From Timema cristinae (lineage: Eukaryota; Arthropoda; Insecta; Phasmatodea; Timematidae): 64,000 nucleotides of DNA. The notes under the pieces were generated by a model, which saw only the letters and a list, made by a program, of their open reading frames with translations, had not been told where the DNA came from and made no database searches. The stretch covers positions 62,001 through 126,000 of the forward strand of contig JBCFYV010000221.1 of the NCBI GenBank assembly GCA_039000515.1, given 5' to 3'. The position numbers and the translations under genes were made by a program. Every line of letters starts with the position of its first letter. Position 1 is the stretch's first letter. Shown in pieces: positions 22,180-34,581 of the stretch.

Positions 22180-25100
22180 TTAATAATTTATGTCAATAGA
22201 CACTTCCGGGTAAGGTTAAACAACACCTTATCCGATTCTATTCAAGAAAATGCGGTTCCACAGGGCAGCACTCTGAGCTGTACATTGTTCACCATCGCAA
22301 TAAACGACATTGTGGACAATGTACGCTTACTTGTCCGTGTATGCCTTTTCGTGGGTGACTATACGCAAATTATTGTAGTTTGTCAATCTCCACGGGGCTG
22401 AAACGCAAAATTCAACTCTCTGTCAAGCAATACATAGTCGTGGATCGCGTAGTGGCTTTCACCTCTCTGCAGCCAAGACACGGTGTCCACTTCCATAGAC
22501 TACGCGGAATACAGCCACCCCCAATATTTTACATGAACCACGTTGTTTTTTAAACCCGTCTCCGAGACCAAAGGTTCCTGGACTTTTATTTGATTTTTAA
22601 AGGGAACTTGGATCCCCCACATAAAAAACACCTGAAATCGAGGGGTATAAAAAACACTAAAACCGCTCAAAATGGTTAGCGGTCCGTCCAGGGTGCAGAT
22701 AGGAAAACCTTGATGCGCCCCTTTTTAGGGGCTTGGTTGGTAAGAAACGAAACTCGATTACGTTAGTTTTTTGTGGATCAGCTTGACCTTTGACGTTAAA
22801 AATGGGTGGATATGTCCACCATGCTGGGAATCGACTGCTATTGGTCTTTCGTACCATGGGGCGTTCCCGCAATCTGTGCCAAAGCTGGGGAGCCCCTTAT
22901 CCCTTACCGCGGGCCTATCTTCTGGCTTAACCCGGGCGAAACTGCATTGCATGCCAGAAGCATGTTGCCTAGCGCCCTGTGTTTTCATCCACCTAACCGG
23001 TCTTGTATGAAAAACAAATGGCGTATATCGAGCCGGCGGGATCAGAATTTCTATCCCTTTTTTTCGACAGGTAATGGTTATTTCCGCCAAAGTCTATCCC
23101 GAATCTCCAGGTCAATTTTCAGCCTGGAAGTTTACGCCTGCCTCAATCGAGAGTGACTGTAAACTTTACTTTGGAAAGGTTTAAAGTTTTTCGTTATGTC
23201 TGTATTATCAAACGCCTTTGTAACAATTTGAAAAGGGTCTTCAAGCTTTTTAATATTTTTTCTAGGATAGATATTGATTTACTGTTTTTTAATAGCTTTT
23301 GATATAATCTAATTTGGTCTAATTGCATTAATCTTCTTAGCATTGATGTATCAACTATGTTTTTTTATCCGTTTTATTAAAGAGATTAAGGTCACAAAAT
23401 CACTTTTGTTATTTTTTGAATAATTTTATTACTCTTTCCCTTTAAACTCCTTGCTTATCTATTTCTCTTAATATTTTTTAGTGGATGACAAACCTCTTAC
23501 CTTTTTTAGTTTTTTTTGTTAGTGACCTATTCCTCCCAGTAAAGAACTGAGTAAGGGTTACAGCGGGACAGGGGTTTCGCCCCCTTTCCCGAACTAGCTG
23601 CGGTCCATCAGGACGGTGATCGCGGTGGTTCTTTTATATACAAAGTCTAGAGAGGAGTGCCCTTGACGAACTCGTCTCAAATCGTTTAGTTGCTCCTCTC
23701 TAAAGCAATCAAAAAGCTCCCTGATAGCTGTGAAATCCCTTTCATACTGACCCTTTTTCATCAACGATAGAAAAGGATTATTTAATAACGACTTTTTTAA
23801 ATTTAGTATTTTTTTAATCAAATTTGTCAAAATAATTAAAAAAAACATTAATTTATAATGATTTATACATTTTTTAATAAATGGGGATCTGCAAGTTAAT
23901 AACCAAGATAACCTGTAATAAAAAAATACCATAAACAAATATAAATGAATCTTGAAACTACCTGGAATTTATTTTACCGAGTAATTTGGCGGGTTTATTA
24001 AACCCCAAACGAATTCACTCCTGGCAAGAGCTTCTAGCAGACATTATCAAAGCTGTACAAACATGCACCTTATTCTTTAAACGGGACTAAGGCTGGCATA
24101 AAAATTTATAAAGTTATGTAAAAATATTTGTTTTTTAGTGTCCTTTCTGCTACTCTGTCAAAATTTACCCCCTATTGTATAAAAATTTTTGCTTATCCCC
24201 CAAAAACCCACTCAGCATTATTGCACTAAAAACCCAAAGGGAAGTTAAAAAAACAAAAAATAATAAAGAATAAAAAACTAAAAAGGGTTTAAAAAAAACT
24301 TAATTAGAATAAATTGAAGCCAACATATCATAGTTAATAGATAAAATGTAAGTTTTTTTATCACAAATAAAGGCAGGGGGGCACAGTGTAGAAAAAAAGT
24401 TTAATTACTTATCTTCCATGTGTATTAACAAATTAAATTTTCTTTTTTTAAAAACTATTTGTTACTATGGTTGAAAGGGATAATGTCTATTGTTTCATTA
24501 CCACTTTAAATTTCACTAAAATTACAGTTATTTGTAAAACTGCAATCTTCACACTGTACCTACTGAAAATGTAACACATAATTGAAAGAAAAATAATACA
24601 ATTAATTTTAAAAGTATTTTATGATTTTTATCTAGAACTACATTTTTTTTTAAACCAATCAGAATTTTATTTTAACTGTAGTTTGTACATTTTATTATAT
24701 TAATGACGTTTAGATATTCAATTAACGCAAAAAAGATTTGATTTTAATCTAATATTTAGTTTGACCGCAATAAGGTTTTCGAAACACACGTTAATTGTTT
24801 TTTTCTAAATGCTATAACTAGCTCAACGGAACATGAACTTGCTGGGATCTTACTGAAATTTTTTAAATAGATGACCTCAAAATCCCCATCCTCATCTTTT
24901 TATTATAATTTTTCACATAAAACACAATTTTCCCCCGAAAACTTACAACCCCTATATTCATCAACTTTTGGTTCTATTAGTTTTTGCAAAAAGGTTCATC
25001 ATCTTCTTTAAAACAGTTAATGCCCCGAAGGATTTAAATTGGAGAATTTGCCTCGTCCTCTGTCGTGTCCAATTCTTCTCTAAAACATTTTTTTTGATCA

Positions 25101-25590
25101 TTCTTTTTTCCCACCTTGTTTTTTTTCCTAAGCATTTCTTTTCTGAAAAAACGTTGTACCCAGCTTTCCCTTTTCAAGGTGTATCTATTTTATCAAAATT
25201 CTTTTTTTCCTTTTTCCTTTTATGCAAGGTTTCACTTCTTTAAATTTTGGATAACCAGAAACATTATAGGCCCGAGACCTGTTGGAATCTGATAAATAAG
25301 TTTTTTCCGTATCTCTATTTTAAAATCCCCAGTTTCATTTCGATTATTAAACCTTCTCCTGACGACAACAATCAATGTTTTTTGTCTTTTTTTTGAGGAT
25401 ACACTTGTATTTTTTTTTTTTAGCAGGTGTACACTTTTAAATTTTACCCAAAGTCCATTTGAGCACTCCTATGGAAATGTCTCAGAAGGTGAAAATTTTT
25501 TTTCATCTTTCCCCTATGGGATTTTATTATGTTTTTAAATATTTCAAGGCCCCCCAAGACCTCGATTTTCGAGGGCCTTTAAACCAAATA
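22180..25590 (+). mobile_element. I-clade LINE copy 2, 5'-truncated, broken
   Basis: RT palm sequence (caatagacacttccgggtaa, then the ENAVPQGSTLSCT-like block) begins at about 22,195. Thumb and connection sequence continues to about 23,150. The RNase H C-terminal segment reappears at 23,590-23,660 (gctgcggtccatcaggacgg), and the 3' end at about 25,390-25,590 has the conserved hairpins and cccctatggg. About 0.4 kb (23,155-23,590) and 1.7 kb (23,660-25,385) of unrelated AT-rich DNA separate the pieces; no transposon is recognised there. Homopolymers are stretched throughout 23.0-25.6 kb. Confidence 0.8.
23660..25385. other. AT-rich filler inside LINE copy 2
   Basis: No gene or known repeat seen. 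Many stretched A, T and C runs suggest low consensus quality. Short open stretches (for example 24,968-25,243, rich in Phe) look like translated T-runs. Confidence 0.4.
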
Positions 25591-26069
25591 AAAATTAATA
25601 TTTCCCCTTTTTACCGTGGCTGTGGGTGCTTTTGCACTAAGCAGTACTATTTTAAAAACCATTTCCTGGTTTCCTATCTAAAAGGATCCTGGAAGGGTTC
25701 ACTATACTAAAATAAGCAAGACGTATTATTGAAAAATTTTTGGCTATTGTCTTAAAGTTTTTAGAAATATTCAGAAAAGTTATACCATAGAACCTAAAAG
25801 GGGGGAACGGTTGTTCTTTGCTTTGTTTTTTTTACTAATTTTTTTAGAGGGGGCGTAACATCATTTTTCGTACAACCACCAGGTAATTTGACAGAGATGA
25901 TTAGACCGGTGAAATATTCTGTTCTTGAAACGGTTTAACTAGAAATTAATCTATAGATCTGTAATCTTTCCTAAAGAAGTCCTGCAGACGCTAAAGAATA
26001 CGGAACGAGTTTTTCAAAATACTTTGGTCGAATGAAGAAGTCCATGGGAAGAGAGATTTGCTCAAGTTT

Positions 26070-29000
26070 TTAGGGGGTGCGAAGCTTCGAAATTTGAAAA
26101 CCGATCGAAACTCAGGGTACTTCGTATCGATTTCGAACCTTATGTTTGGCTTCGGCTGCCGTTAGAACTTCGAATCCATCGAAGCCTTGATAATGATTAA
26201 CTTACAGTCTGGTTTCAACAGAGTTCAAACCAAATTACGGTACCTAAGAATTAAAAAATATTTTATATTAATATGGGCACTGATAAAATTCCTTAACGTT
26301 GTATTTCAGACGGCCATTACATTATGATCATATCGTATTGATAAACATTCATTAGTACCTAGACTGAAATGTAGATATAAATAAATAATAAAATTAATAT
26401 TTTTAAAATTTTCGGCCAGTTAAACTTTTAAAAGTAATTCTTATTATTAAAAATATTTTGTAATAATTTTTGAATTCATATGCGCAAGCAGACATTTTAG
26501 TTGTTTAATTACTACATGACAATACTCCTGTCTGTGCGAGTATATGAATATGCGGCAGAGTTGAAGCGATAGTGAGCGCGTGCAGCGGCTCGAGTATATA
26601 TATAGCCAGAGATGAGCGATAGCCGAGCGCATGCGTGAGTAAGGAACACTAACGGTCCTATAATTATACTAAAAAAAACTTAACGTCATCACTATAGATG
26701 ATAAATGGCTGTTAATAACTTAAAATATTATATATTTTTCTTTAAAAAATAAAAGGATATATTATTTTCTCTATAACGGTAGATCACGTGTTTTTTGAGC
26801 GTCTATTTGATTGAGTCGTACCTCGTGGTGTTGAACCAATTAATTTAACAGTATCAGTTGAAACCAGTGTGATTGTGCAGAATACTAAGCGCAAGAAGTA
26901 CTGTGTGGAATTTTTTTAGTAATAATATTGATAAAAAATCGGCAAATGACGAACATGCCGAAAGAACTTCAAGACTCCATCAGGTTAGTTGGCCGTTTTC
27001 TGTATTACTGTATTTGAATGAAAATTTGTAAGACCAGCCTAAGTTTTTTATTAGGCCTATAAATTAGTGCAACAATTTTTGTAAGTGGCTTATTTCACTA
27101 ATATATTTTACTTTTAAATAATGATTCCTGTAATTATCATATGCCCCTTGAAGCCTAGTGCTATGTTATTGTCCATTGTGAGGGCCATTGCATACCTAAA
27201 TCCGCTTATGCTCATAAGGGGCAAATTTACGTGATGGGGCGGCACGAAATTTTTGATAAGAAAGGTGTGGATCCTCTCGAATTTCATAGAGGGGTTACGG
27301 GAACTCTCACAGAACAACAATAAAAAATTAATAAGATATCGGTTCGTGGAGATGAGTAGATGATCCGCCACTGGTCTAGGCCTATTATAAGCCAAGTCGA
27401 TTGGGGTAAACGATAAGGTTTTAACTTTTTATTTACGTACACATCTTCCCTTAGACGAAAATGGTGACTCTAAAAATAGGGGGATTGAATCCTGGTTTGG
27501 TGTACTGAGGGTGTATTTTTTCTAATGTTCCTCTCTCCGCAGTAGCCCTATAGTACGCTTAATTAATCTAAATTCAACTTACTTTTCCCCAAAATCTCTA
27601 CACATTAGCGCATTATACTAATGCATATTATAACCTACGTGGCCATGATCAGTATTAGCCTACTAAAATAAAGTTAGGCCTATTTTACCCATGCTTTAAA
27701 TGGAATATGGCAAGACTTTAGCCAATGTAATAGGCCTATCACATTTACTAAATACCTGCTAGATTTCCATTTATACTTACCCACAAAATAAATTTAAATC
27801 TCCTTTTCCCCTTAAATTTTTTTTTTTTTTTTTGGCAGGCAACAAACCAATACACTTCTTAACCACCTCCAAAAACACCCCATGCAAATACAAAAATTTA
27901 GATGAAAACACACAAGAAGGATCTCCCACACTTGCTCCTAGACAAGATAGGACAGTACAACAAAACATCCAGACTAGGCTTAGTAAGAAAAGATTGTCTC
28001 AGCACACCCGTATGCTCAAACCACCACTAACAAGATACAAATATGCTTGTAAAAATAACTTTTAACCATACAGACTTTGTTGAGGTAAGGAGGGCTTATT
28101 ATTGGTTATACATTTTTGCTCCAACTACAAGATTCCTACACGAACTACGTTCTCCTCGAAGTTATGTAGCAGGTGCTCCTACCAAGAGACTCGGATCGTC
28201 TCAAACAGAGTTTCTTCAGATCTCCCATTTGTACAGAGCACTAACCCTCACATCTAATGCTTGGACATCTCTGCCACAGACAGCAATGTCAGCTCACTTG
28301 TCATTTACCTAATACAAATATGACTACAAGAACATTCACTATGAAATCATTCCAATGAATGAAATCATCTAGAGCCAACATAAAACTTAAATTGAGCATG
28401 TGTTTTAATTGGGTGCATTTCACTGAGACATGACAATCCAATAACTGCATTACCGTAAATGCACCCAATTTCCGCTCTGCTGCCACAAAACACTATTTAT
28501 TGACAGCGTCCTTGCTTTGCACTTCTCTACAGTTAGCTGTTGACGATTCCAAATCTGAGTGTCCTGTGTCAAAACGTTACGAAGGCAAAAAGAGTGTGGT
28601 CATTACAGGCGTAGCTCTCAAAGCACGGAACAGCCTTCATAGTCTGCAAGAGGAATGCAGGTACCCCAGCTGGAGCTTATTCCATTATGTGGAGACTCGC
28701 TGGAGTAGTGATATTGCATTCTTCAGCGGCTGTTGAAATGAAGGGCCCCATCTCTGCTGAACTAGCACAGTCTGAACACAATATTGAACCGCGACAAATG
28801 CATATTGGCTTCAACAAAGGGTGTGTTGAAGGTCTTGACCACATGCTCAAGTCCACAAAGAAATAAGTGGCGATTCAATATCCAACCTCTTCGATGGTCC
28901 CATACCCATCCTACACTGTCCTGATTTCCCATTTAAACACACCATACAACGTAAAAGAAGGTCTGCCATTAGCGAGAAGCCTTTTAAAGACACTTAAGTC

Positions 29001-29870
29001 CTAGATTTCCGTTGCATGAAGAGGATGAAATATTTCGCTATCTATGTTAACGGACCCAAGAATTCTATGGTTAGTTTATCAATAATATTGTTGCGTCAGC
29101 AAATTTGTCAACTGCTTAAAGAAACGAACTATACCTGTGATGTTGAAGAAATGGATCACAGCTGATGAGCCAGACAAACATCAACTTCAAACTCTGACTG
29201 TGGTCATATCTTCGAGTTCTCTACCAAACGATAGAAAAGAGATGAATATTCTGAAAATAGAAAAGTATTATCTGATCCTAGGTGAATAGAATCCACAAAC
29301 CCCTTCCCATTGGTGAAACAAGAAGGTGGAGAAAATTCCCAATGTCGCTAAGGTTGGCTTAAATATCTTGTATTCCTGCTACGCAAGTCAGTAGTGAGAG
29401 ACTATTCTCATCACAAGGAAATGTTTTTATAGCCCGCGACAGAGTAGTTTACTCCTGAACATGTACAACAGCTTACCTTCCTTCCTCCATAGCAATCTTA
29501 AAAAATAATAAGTAAGACTTCAATAAAAGCATAAGAAAACCAACTCACAAAATATTTTTTACCTTAACTGCTAAGTAATAAAATAAAAGGTGTTTTTTTT
29601 TTGTTGTTTGTTTTTTTGCAAAGGAGGTAAAGTTATTAACATTATCAATTTGGGCAATAAGCTACAAATATTAGTGCAAGAAACATAAATAGCCTATAAT
29701 ATTCATTTGATGCTAGACATAAATACTAGATTAAATAACAATATATTAATATTTTTACTCTAAATAAAATAGAAAAATATTTGAACATCGATTCGGCTTC
29801 GAGAATATCTCACATAAACGACTCGACTCTCGATTCGAACCAAATAAAAGTGGACTTCGCACAAACCCAA
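26070..29870 (+). mobile_element. hAT DNA transposon, decayed, with inverted ends and TSD
   Basis: The ends are tagggggtgcgaag (from 26,071) and, reading inward from 29,870 on the opposite strand, ttgggtttgtgcgaag. They are flanked by an 8-bp target duplication with one mismatch: tcaagttt (26,062-26,069) and tcaagtta (29,871-29,878). The 8-bp size, end sequence and the transposase inside all agree on the hAT superfamily. Length is about 3.8 kb. Near the left end is a run of short direct repeats (gagatgagcgatag, gagcgatagccgagcgc) around 26,560-26,635. Confidence 0.85.
27836..29515 (+). pseudogene. hAT transposase (BED-type finger, RNase H-like core, hAT dimerisation domain), broken
   Basis: A BED-finger end (NTLLNHLQKHP) follows a tttttggcag acceptor near 27,836. 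A possible upstream exon ends at 26,984 (cagactccatcag|gttagt-like donor). The core shows RSYVAGAPTKRLGS (28,158 on), LTSNAWTSLPQTAMSAHLSF (28,249 on), a CxxLQLAVDD block near 28,530, FHYVETRWSSDIA (28,680 on) and SAELAQSEHNIE near 28,760. Near the C-terminus, CIPATQVSSERLFSSQGN (about 29,374-29,425) is the hAT dimerisation motif. Frames change repeatedly and stops occur, so it is not functional as read. Closest look-alikes are ZBED-type transposases. Confidence 0.85.
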
Positions 29871-30159
29871 TCAAGTTATTTAAAAAATGTGATTTCAATA
29901 AAATTGTTTTATGTTGATTGCCAAAAAATAAAAGTTGAAGAAGACATTATTTTACAAATATTTTCCTATATATTCTTTAAATGTAGTTTTCTACGTATGC
30001 CTAAGTCCCTATACTTAGTTTAAATAAAACTAAACTAAGCAATTAACTATGAATATAATATGTGTATATAAACCATATGTACATTAATATAGTGTGATTA
30101 GTTAATATACATTTTTTACTACAGTGTTTTGTTCAAATGAAATGTTTTAAATGAAACCA

Positions 30160-30180
30160 TAAAAAAAAAAAAAAAAAATA

Positions 30181-30212
<32 letters not shown>

Positions 30213-30227
30213 AAAAAAAAACCAAAA

Positions 30228-30266
<39 letters not shown>

Positions 30267-30302
30267 AAAAATGACCAAAACAAAGAACAAAAAAAAAAAA
30301 CA
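30160..30302. repeat. Long poly(A)-rich tract
   Basis: About 140 bp of nearly pure A interrupted by single T, G or C. It could be an old poly(A) tail or simple sequence. Minus-strand poly-Phe readings across it are artefacts. Confidence 0.9.
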
Positions 30303-31335
30303 GGACATAACAAATAACATAATAAAACAAAAAAGACACACACACACAGCGTAATAAGACTACCACAAATAAGATAAGTTTTAAATTTGTGGTATATAAT
30401 TTTTGAGACAGATTTAATATAGTTACTTCTCCCTCTGAACCGTGAGAAAGATAAAATTGAAACCAATATTGAAAATAACTCTACGTATTAATACAAAAAA
30501 AAAACCATTTTTTTACTTGTTGAAATCTACTTCCGAATGATTCGTTGTTCTGTACCATAACGTTAGGTAGCTGTAAAGCCAAACCACTCTCTATCTGAGA
30601 AGTACTACACTCCACTTTTCTCTCTCTTGGATTCTCTAATGTCTCATCGGAATTGACTCTTGAGAAAACTTAATTCTTTTAACAAATTCTCTTCCCCGCA
30701 AATTAGATGTCCTGCAATTGCCTCTCCACTGCACACCCCCTTTTTGTTCCCTCGTCGCATACCTTGGAATTAACTTCCACAGAGCCAGGGGCGCCATGTA
30801 GCAGTTCTATTAAACGTAAAAGAGTTTCTTGTGTCCCAACATCATTCTATAAAAAAATAATTCAAAACATACGTGGCAATTGGTATTTTATAGCAATGTA
30901 CAAGGTAACATAACTATCATTATTTTTTAACTCAATTTAATATCTGGGGACTGAGGTTGTTACCCTCAAAAATAACAAAAATGATTTTTTGATGATTAAA
31001 TTACTGCAAATACTATTTAAATATAAATACTGTATATATGATAATTGTTGATTAATACAAAATACTAACCAAAATATTTAGATCATGGTGTTGCCTGCTC
31101 GCTTGCATAAGACTCCAACAAACATAAGTCGGCAGACTGACATACGCTGCGTACACATTGACAATGTTTTCCAATTTACAGATGGAAGACTCGACGACAG
31201 CAACATTCTTTTGAAATCCCGCGCGACAGTCGGACTATTCTGGCTCCGCCCACTCGACATAAATATTGTCGAGCAACGCGTCCAGGACTCGCGTCGGCCG
31301 ATAATCGTTTAATGTGTACTAACATTAGACCATCT
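30303..31335. other. Unassigned region
   Basis: No family is recognised. Short open stretches at 30,707-30,913 and 31,085-31,312 (+) have ordinary amino-acid composition but no recognisable motif; the second lies directly upstream of a LINE fragment. Confidence 0.4.
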
Positions 31336-31337
31336 AC

Positions 31338-31965
31338 ATAGATGTATGGATACCTCGTCAGTTTCCAACACTTATGAGCAAGCACCATTAATCCCTATAT
31401 ATAATAGTGGCAAGGACTAAATTTAGAGCCAACAGAATATAGACCTATAATCCTTAACTATCTGTTTATCAAAATATTGGGGATAAAATGTTTTCGGTTC
31501 TAAATAACATATAATCTTTTTATCAATCTATTATCTATATGCAAAGTGGTTTCCGCCGTAAACCATCACGTATCATCTTGTTCGCCTTTGAGACAGCAGC
31601 TCGTATGCCTTCCTCCATAAACAGCACGTTTGGCTGTCTTCTTTGATTTGGAGAAGGCTTATACGACATCACCTGGCGTACGAGCATTTATAATCCTTTT
31701 AGAATCTTGGGGTTCCCCGTGGACCTGCCCGGTTTTTATATAATTTATGCAGAACACTACGGGAAGGTTAAACAACTCTTATCCGATTTTATTCAAGAAA
31801 ATGGGTGTCGATCGGTGTGTTGTTCGCCATCGCAATAAATGCACTGTGGAACAACTTGCGCTTACCATTCATATTCATGTCCTTTCGTGGATACTACGCA
31901 ATTTATTGCAGTTCATCAGTCCTCCACAGCTGAACGGCAGATACAACCTGTCATAATCTTGGACG
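31338..31965 (+). mobile_element. I-clade LINE copy 3, RT fragment
   Basis: Fragment of the RT domain: the VIPIYKSGK-like block near 31,390, QSGFRR near 31,540, FDLEKAYDTT-like motif A with a one-base shift at about 31,645, and the conserved palm region near 31,780-31,850. It ends in the segment before the thumb (gctgaacggcagatacaac). Both ends are truncated, and no target duplication was found. Confidence 0.8.
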
Positions 31966-33265
31966 TGGTATCAAGTAACAATTTTTGAAATTTGTAGGCT
32001 CGGGAGCAAACTTATTTCTCTGAAAAAGAACAGAAGTCCCGAATTAGTTGAAGAACTAAAATTTGAGAAAACTAGGTATGTTTTTACAAGTAATCAGTCA
32101 AATTTTGTTCTCATTTTGTAATTCAAGATATTTTGTAATCATTTCAGTCGTATTCTCATTGGTTTGACTTGTTTAATCGCTTACGTTTTTAAAGACACAA
32201 TTAACTACACTCATTCTTGGTTTTCTTTTCCATGCATATCTATAGAAGATAGTATATATATATATATATATATCACTTACTATTTGTTTTTTAAATCTAT
32301 CTTCACGCCTAGCTTCACGGGTAATACAAGTATTTTCCCCATGGATAACATTTTTGAAGACGACAAGTTTAAGGAAGGAAAAAGCAGAAGATCTTAATTT
32401 GTTTTTTCTTAGGAAAGTTCAGCAGTTCGGCCTGAAGGTTGCATTCATAATCATCAGGTAAAAATGTTCTAAGTAAATAGAACACAAATCAGGATTCCAT
32501 TTTCTATCACGTTTACAAAGATGAATACATTTTCGTCTCTCATTTGTATATTTAGGGAATTTGTGAATATAACACCTGGACCCTTAGTTACCTTATGGCT
32601 ACTATTGCACACGGGAACAGTACAATACTTACCCGGAATTTTCTAGTAGCGATACAATACTTTTTGTAACACTTCATGGCTCACACATAAATAGTCGTTA
32701 AGGTTACAAAAAAACACACAAACATTTACTAATTCACAGTGAATTTGGTAGCATATTTGACATAAATAAGAAGGGAATAACGACTTTGACACCGCATGTC
32801 CACGTGTAATACTGAATTGAAGAAAGCCGGCGTTAGACAGGTGGAGGTCATGAGCTGACGTCACAGCAGAGCTGCGTGCTCGGGAAAAGCTGACTGTGGG
32901 ACGATATTTGGAACGAGCCAAACTTATAATAAAAAAAATCTTGCTACGAAATTATCTCTTTCACTGTCCACATATCGAATACATACTTAGAACTGCTCTA
33001 CTCCAGCAATATCTGTTGTTTCGTCAATAGAACACTAAAATATTCTGACTTATTAATTTTTTCTACAATTTTACTAGAAATAATACCACCGCAAGTTTCA
33101 ACTATTTATTTTGTATACGATGGCTTAGGTAGGTTTATATAGCATGTATAAATTAACTAAATTTGGCTTAAGGTAAGGTGGCAAGTTCACACACACAAAT
33201 GCATTTAAATTATTATGATAAGCCAAACTTATATTTACCTGTTTCTGGCATTAGTATTAGAATTT
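31966..33265. other. Unassigned region with a (TA)n run and a CRE-like site
   Basis: No firm gene. A (TA)n run lies at about 32,250-32,272. A perfect TGACGTCA palindrome occurs near 32,856. On the minus strand, an ATG at 32,677 opens MKCYKKYCIATRKFR and meets a gtaagt donor at about 32,632. This could be a short first exon but is unsupported by homology. Confidence 0.3.
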
Positions 33266-33269
33266 TCAA

Positions 33270-33436
33270 TATGTGCTTTCAGTTTTTTTTATCTCCTGCT
33301 TCAACTTTAAAACGCAGTAGTGCCCTAAATTTGCCATCATTTACATTTTCATCAAACACTATTTTCCCACAGTCAATGTGTCTTTCAGTGGAAGGCCCTC
33401 TTTTACACAGAATATTAAAGTTTTTACTACAGAGGT
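33270..33436 (-). pseudogene. hAT-like DUF4371/ZMYM1-type transposase fragment
   Basis: In shifting minus-strand frames the sequence gives an LCxKEGLPLRGHxD-like block (one frameshift inside) and NDGKFRALLRFKVEAGD. Together these match the start of the DUF4371 region of ZMYM1-like, hAT-derived proteins. A splice-acceptor-like cctctgtag precedes it on the minus strand. An upstream minus-strand stretch at 33,835-33,960 (PGPEPQTEESDYLCTSKAEY) may be an N-terminal exon of the same gene. No downstream exons were found. Confidence 0.55.
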
Positions 33437-33971
33437 AAGTTTTTCCATATTTTAGTTTATCTTTTACCCGTTTGTTTAGTTGTTGTTGGATATTATCTGT
33501 CTTCTTTTAAAAACAGAGATAAAATTTTGTATCCACAATGCAAGCCTTTTTGCGGTATTCCCTTGTCTCATGATACCTAAACTCTTCCTTGGCTTTTTCC
33601 ACTTTTTAAAAGCGGGTCCCAACCAAATAACCTAACTGAACATGAGTACCTCTACCTGATTTGTAATCGGCTGCAAAAAATACACAAAACTTGCAGAAAG
33701 CATATTTCCTTTTATCAGAGTTTGCCACCAATTAAATTCAAACAACCAGTTCCTTTAAAATCTCAAATTTCTGTCTCCTGGTGAGAGATTGTAAGTTTCA
33801 CCAGGTATTCACGTATATGTTAAAAATGTATATTTCTCTACATCTGAGTAAGAGGACTCTTGTTGGCTTGGGCCTGCTTGGTCGAGCTCTAGCTTAACAT
33901 TTTCATATTCAGCTTTACTAGTACATAGATAGTCACTTTCTTCAGTTTGAGGCTCAGGACCAGGAAAGGTG

Positions 33972-34169
33972 ATATATATATATATAAAGGGTGACGAAGG
34001 AAAAAAGAGAGAAAGGGAATGAAGAAGAAAAGGAGGTGAAAGGAAAGATATAGGATATGTTTTGTCCTGCACGAGGTACGTCCTGCACAGAAGCCTCCCC
34101 TTTTAGTCGCCTCTTACAACAAGCAGGGTTACTTCGGGACTATTCTAACCCCGTCCCAGAGGGGGAGGT
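33972..34169 (-). mobile_element. Isolated 5' end of an I-clade LINE
   Basis: On the minus strand this begins cctccccctctgggacgggg and follows the first 200 bp of the LINE 5' UTR seen at 34,582 and 38,288, including the gtaagaggcgactaaaaggg segment and the pyrimidine-rich tccttt stretch. It ends in a (TA)n run, after which unrelated sequence starts. Either a short internally deleted copy or a non-autonomous derivative of the LINE 5' region. Confidence 0.8.
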
Positions 34170-34581
34170 AAATATTGTGTTTCAATGTAGTATAAAAATA
34201 TTTTAGCTCTATTTTTATGTAATAATTGTATAATGTATAAAATAAAGTAATCACACATTTAAAGTGAGTGCTCTAGTTCGTTTCTTAGAATGTTTCTTCT
34301 TTGATCAAAAGTATTTTGCTGTTCAAAGTAGCTAACTCCATTAAGGCTGTAGCTTTAAATTTATTTTATTATCTTCTTAGAAATTCAAAACAGTGCGAGT
34401 AAAGTCTTGGTTCTGCTGAAACATATATATGCGATAATTTGTTAACCTCAATTCCCAATCGTGCGTGTGTCGTGATATGTGAAGACATTAATTGATTAAA
34501 TAGAATACGTGACATTTTGTTTTGCAGTATATTTTGTTTATAATTTAGTTTTATTACTGCTTATATTATATTATTATTATT
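34170..34581. other. AT-rich spacer ending in (ATT)n
   Basis: No gene seen. The spacer ends with ttattattatt directly before the next LINE 5' end at 34,582. Confidence 0.5.

Noticed and set aside
30119..30466. Minus-strand proteins of 66-115 residues rich in Phe
   Set aside because: They are translations of the long poly(A)-rich tract; no real coding signal.
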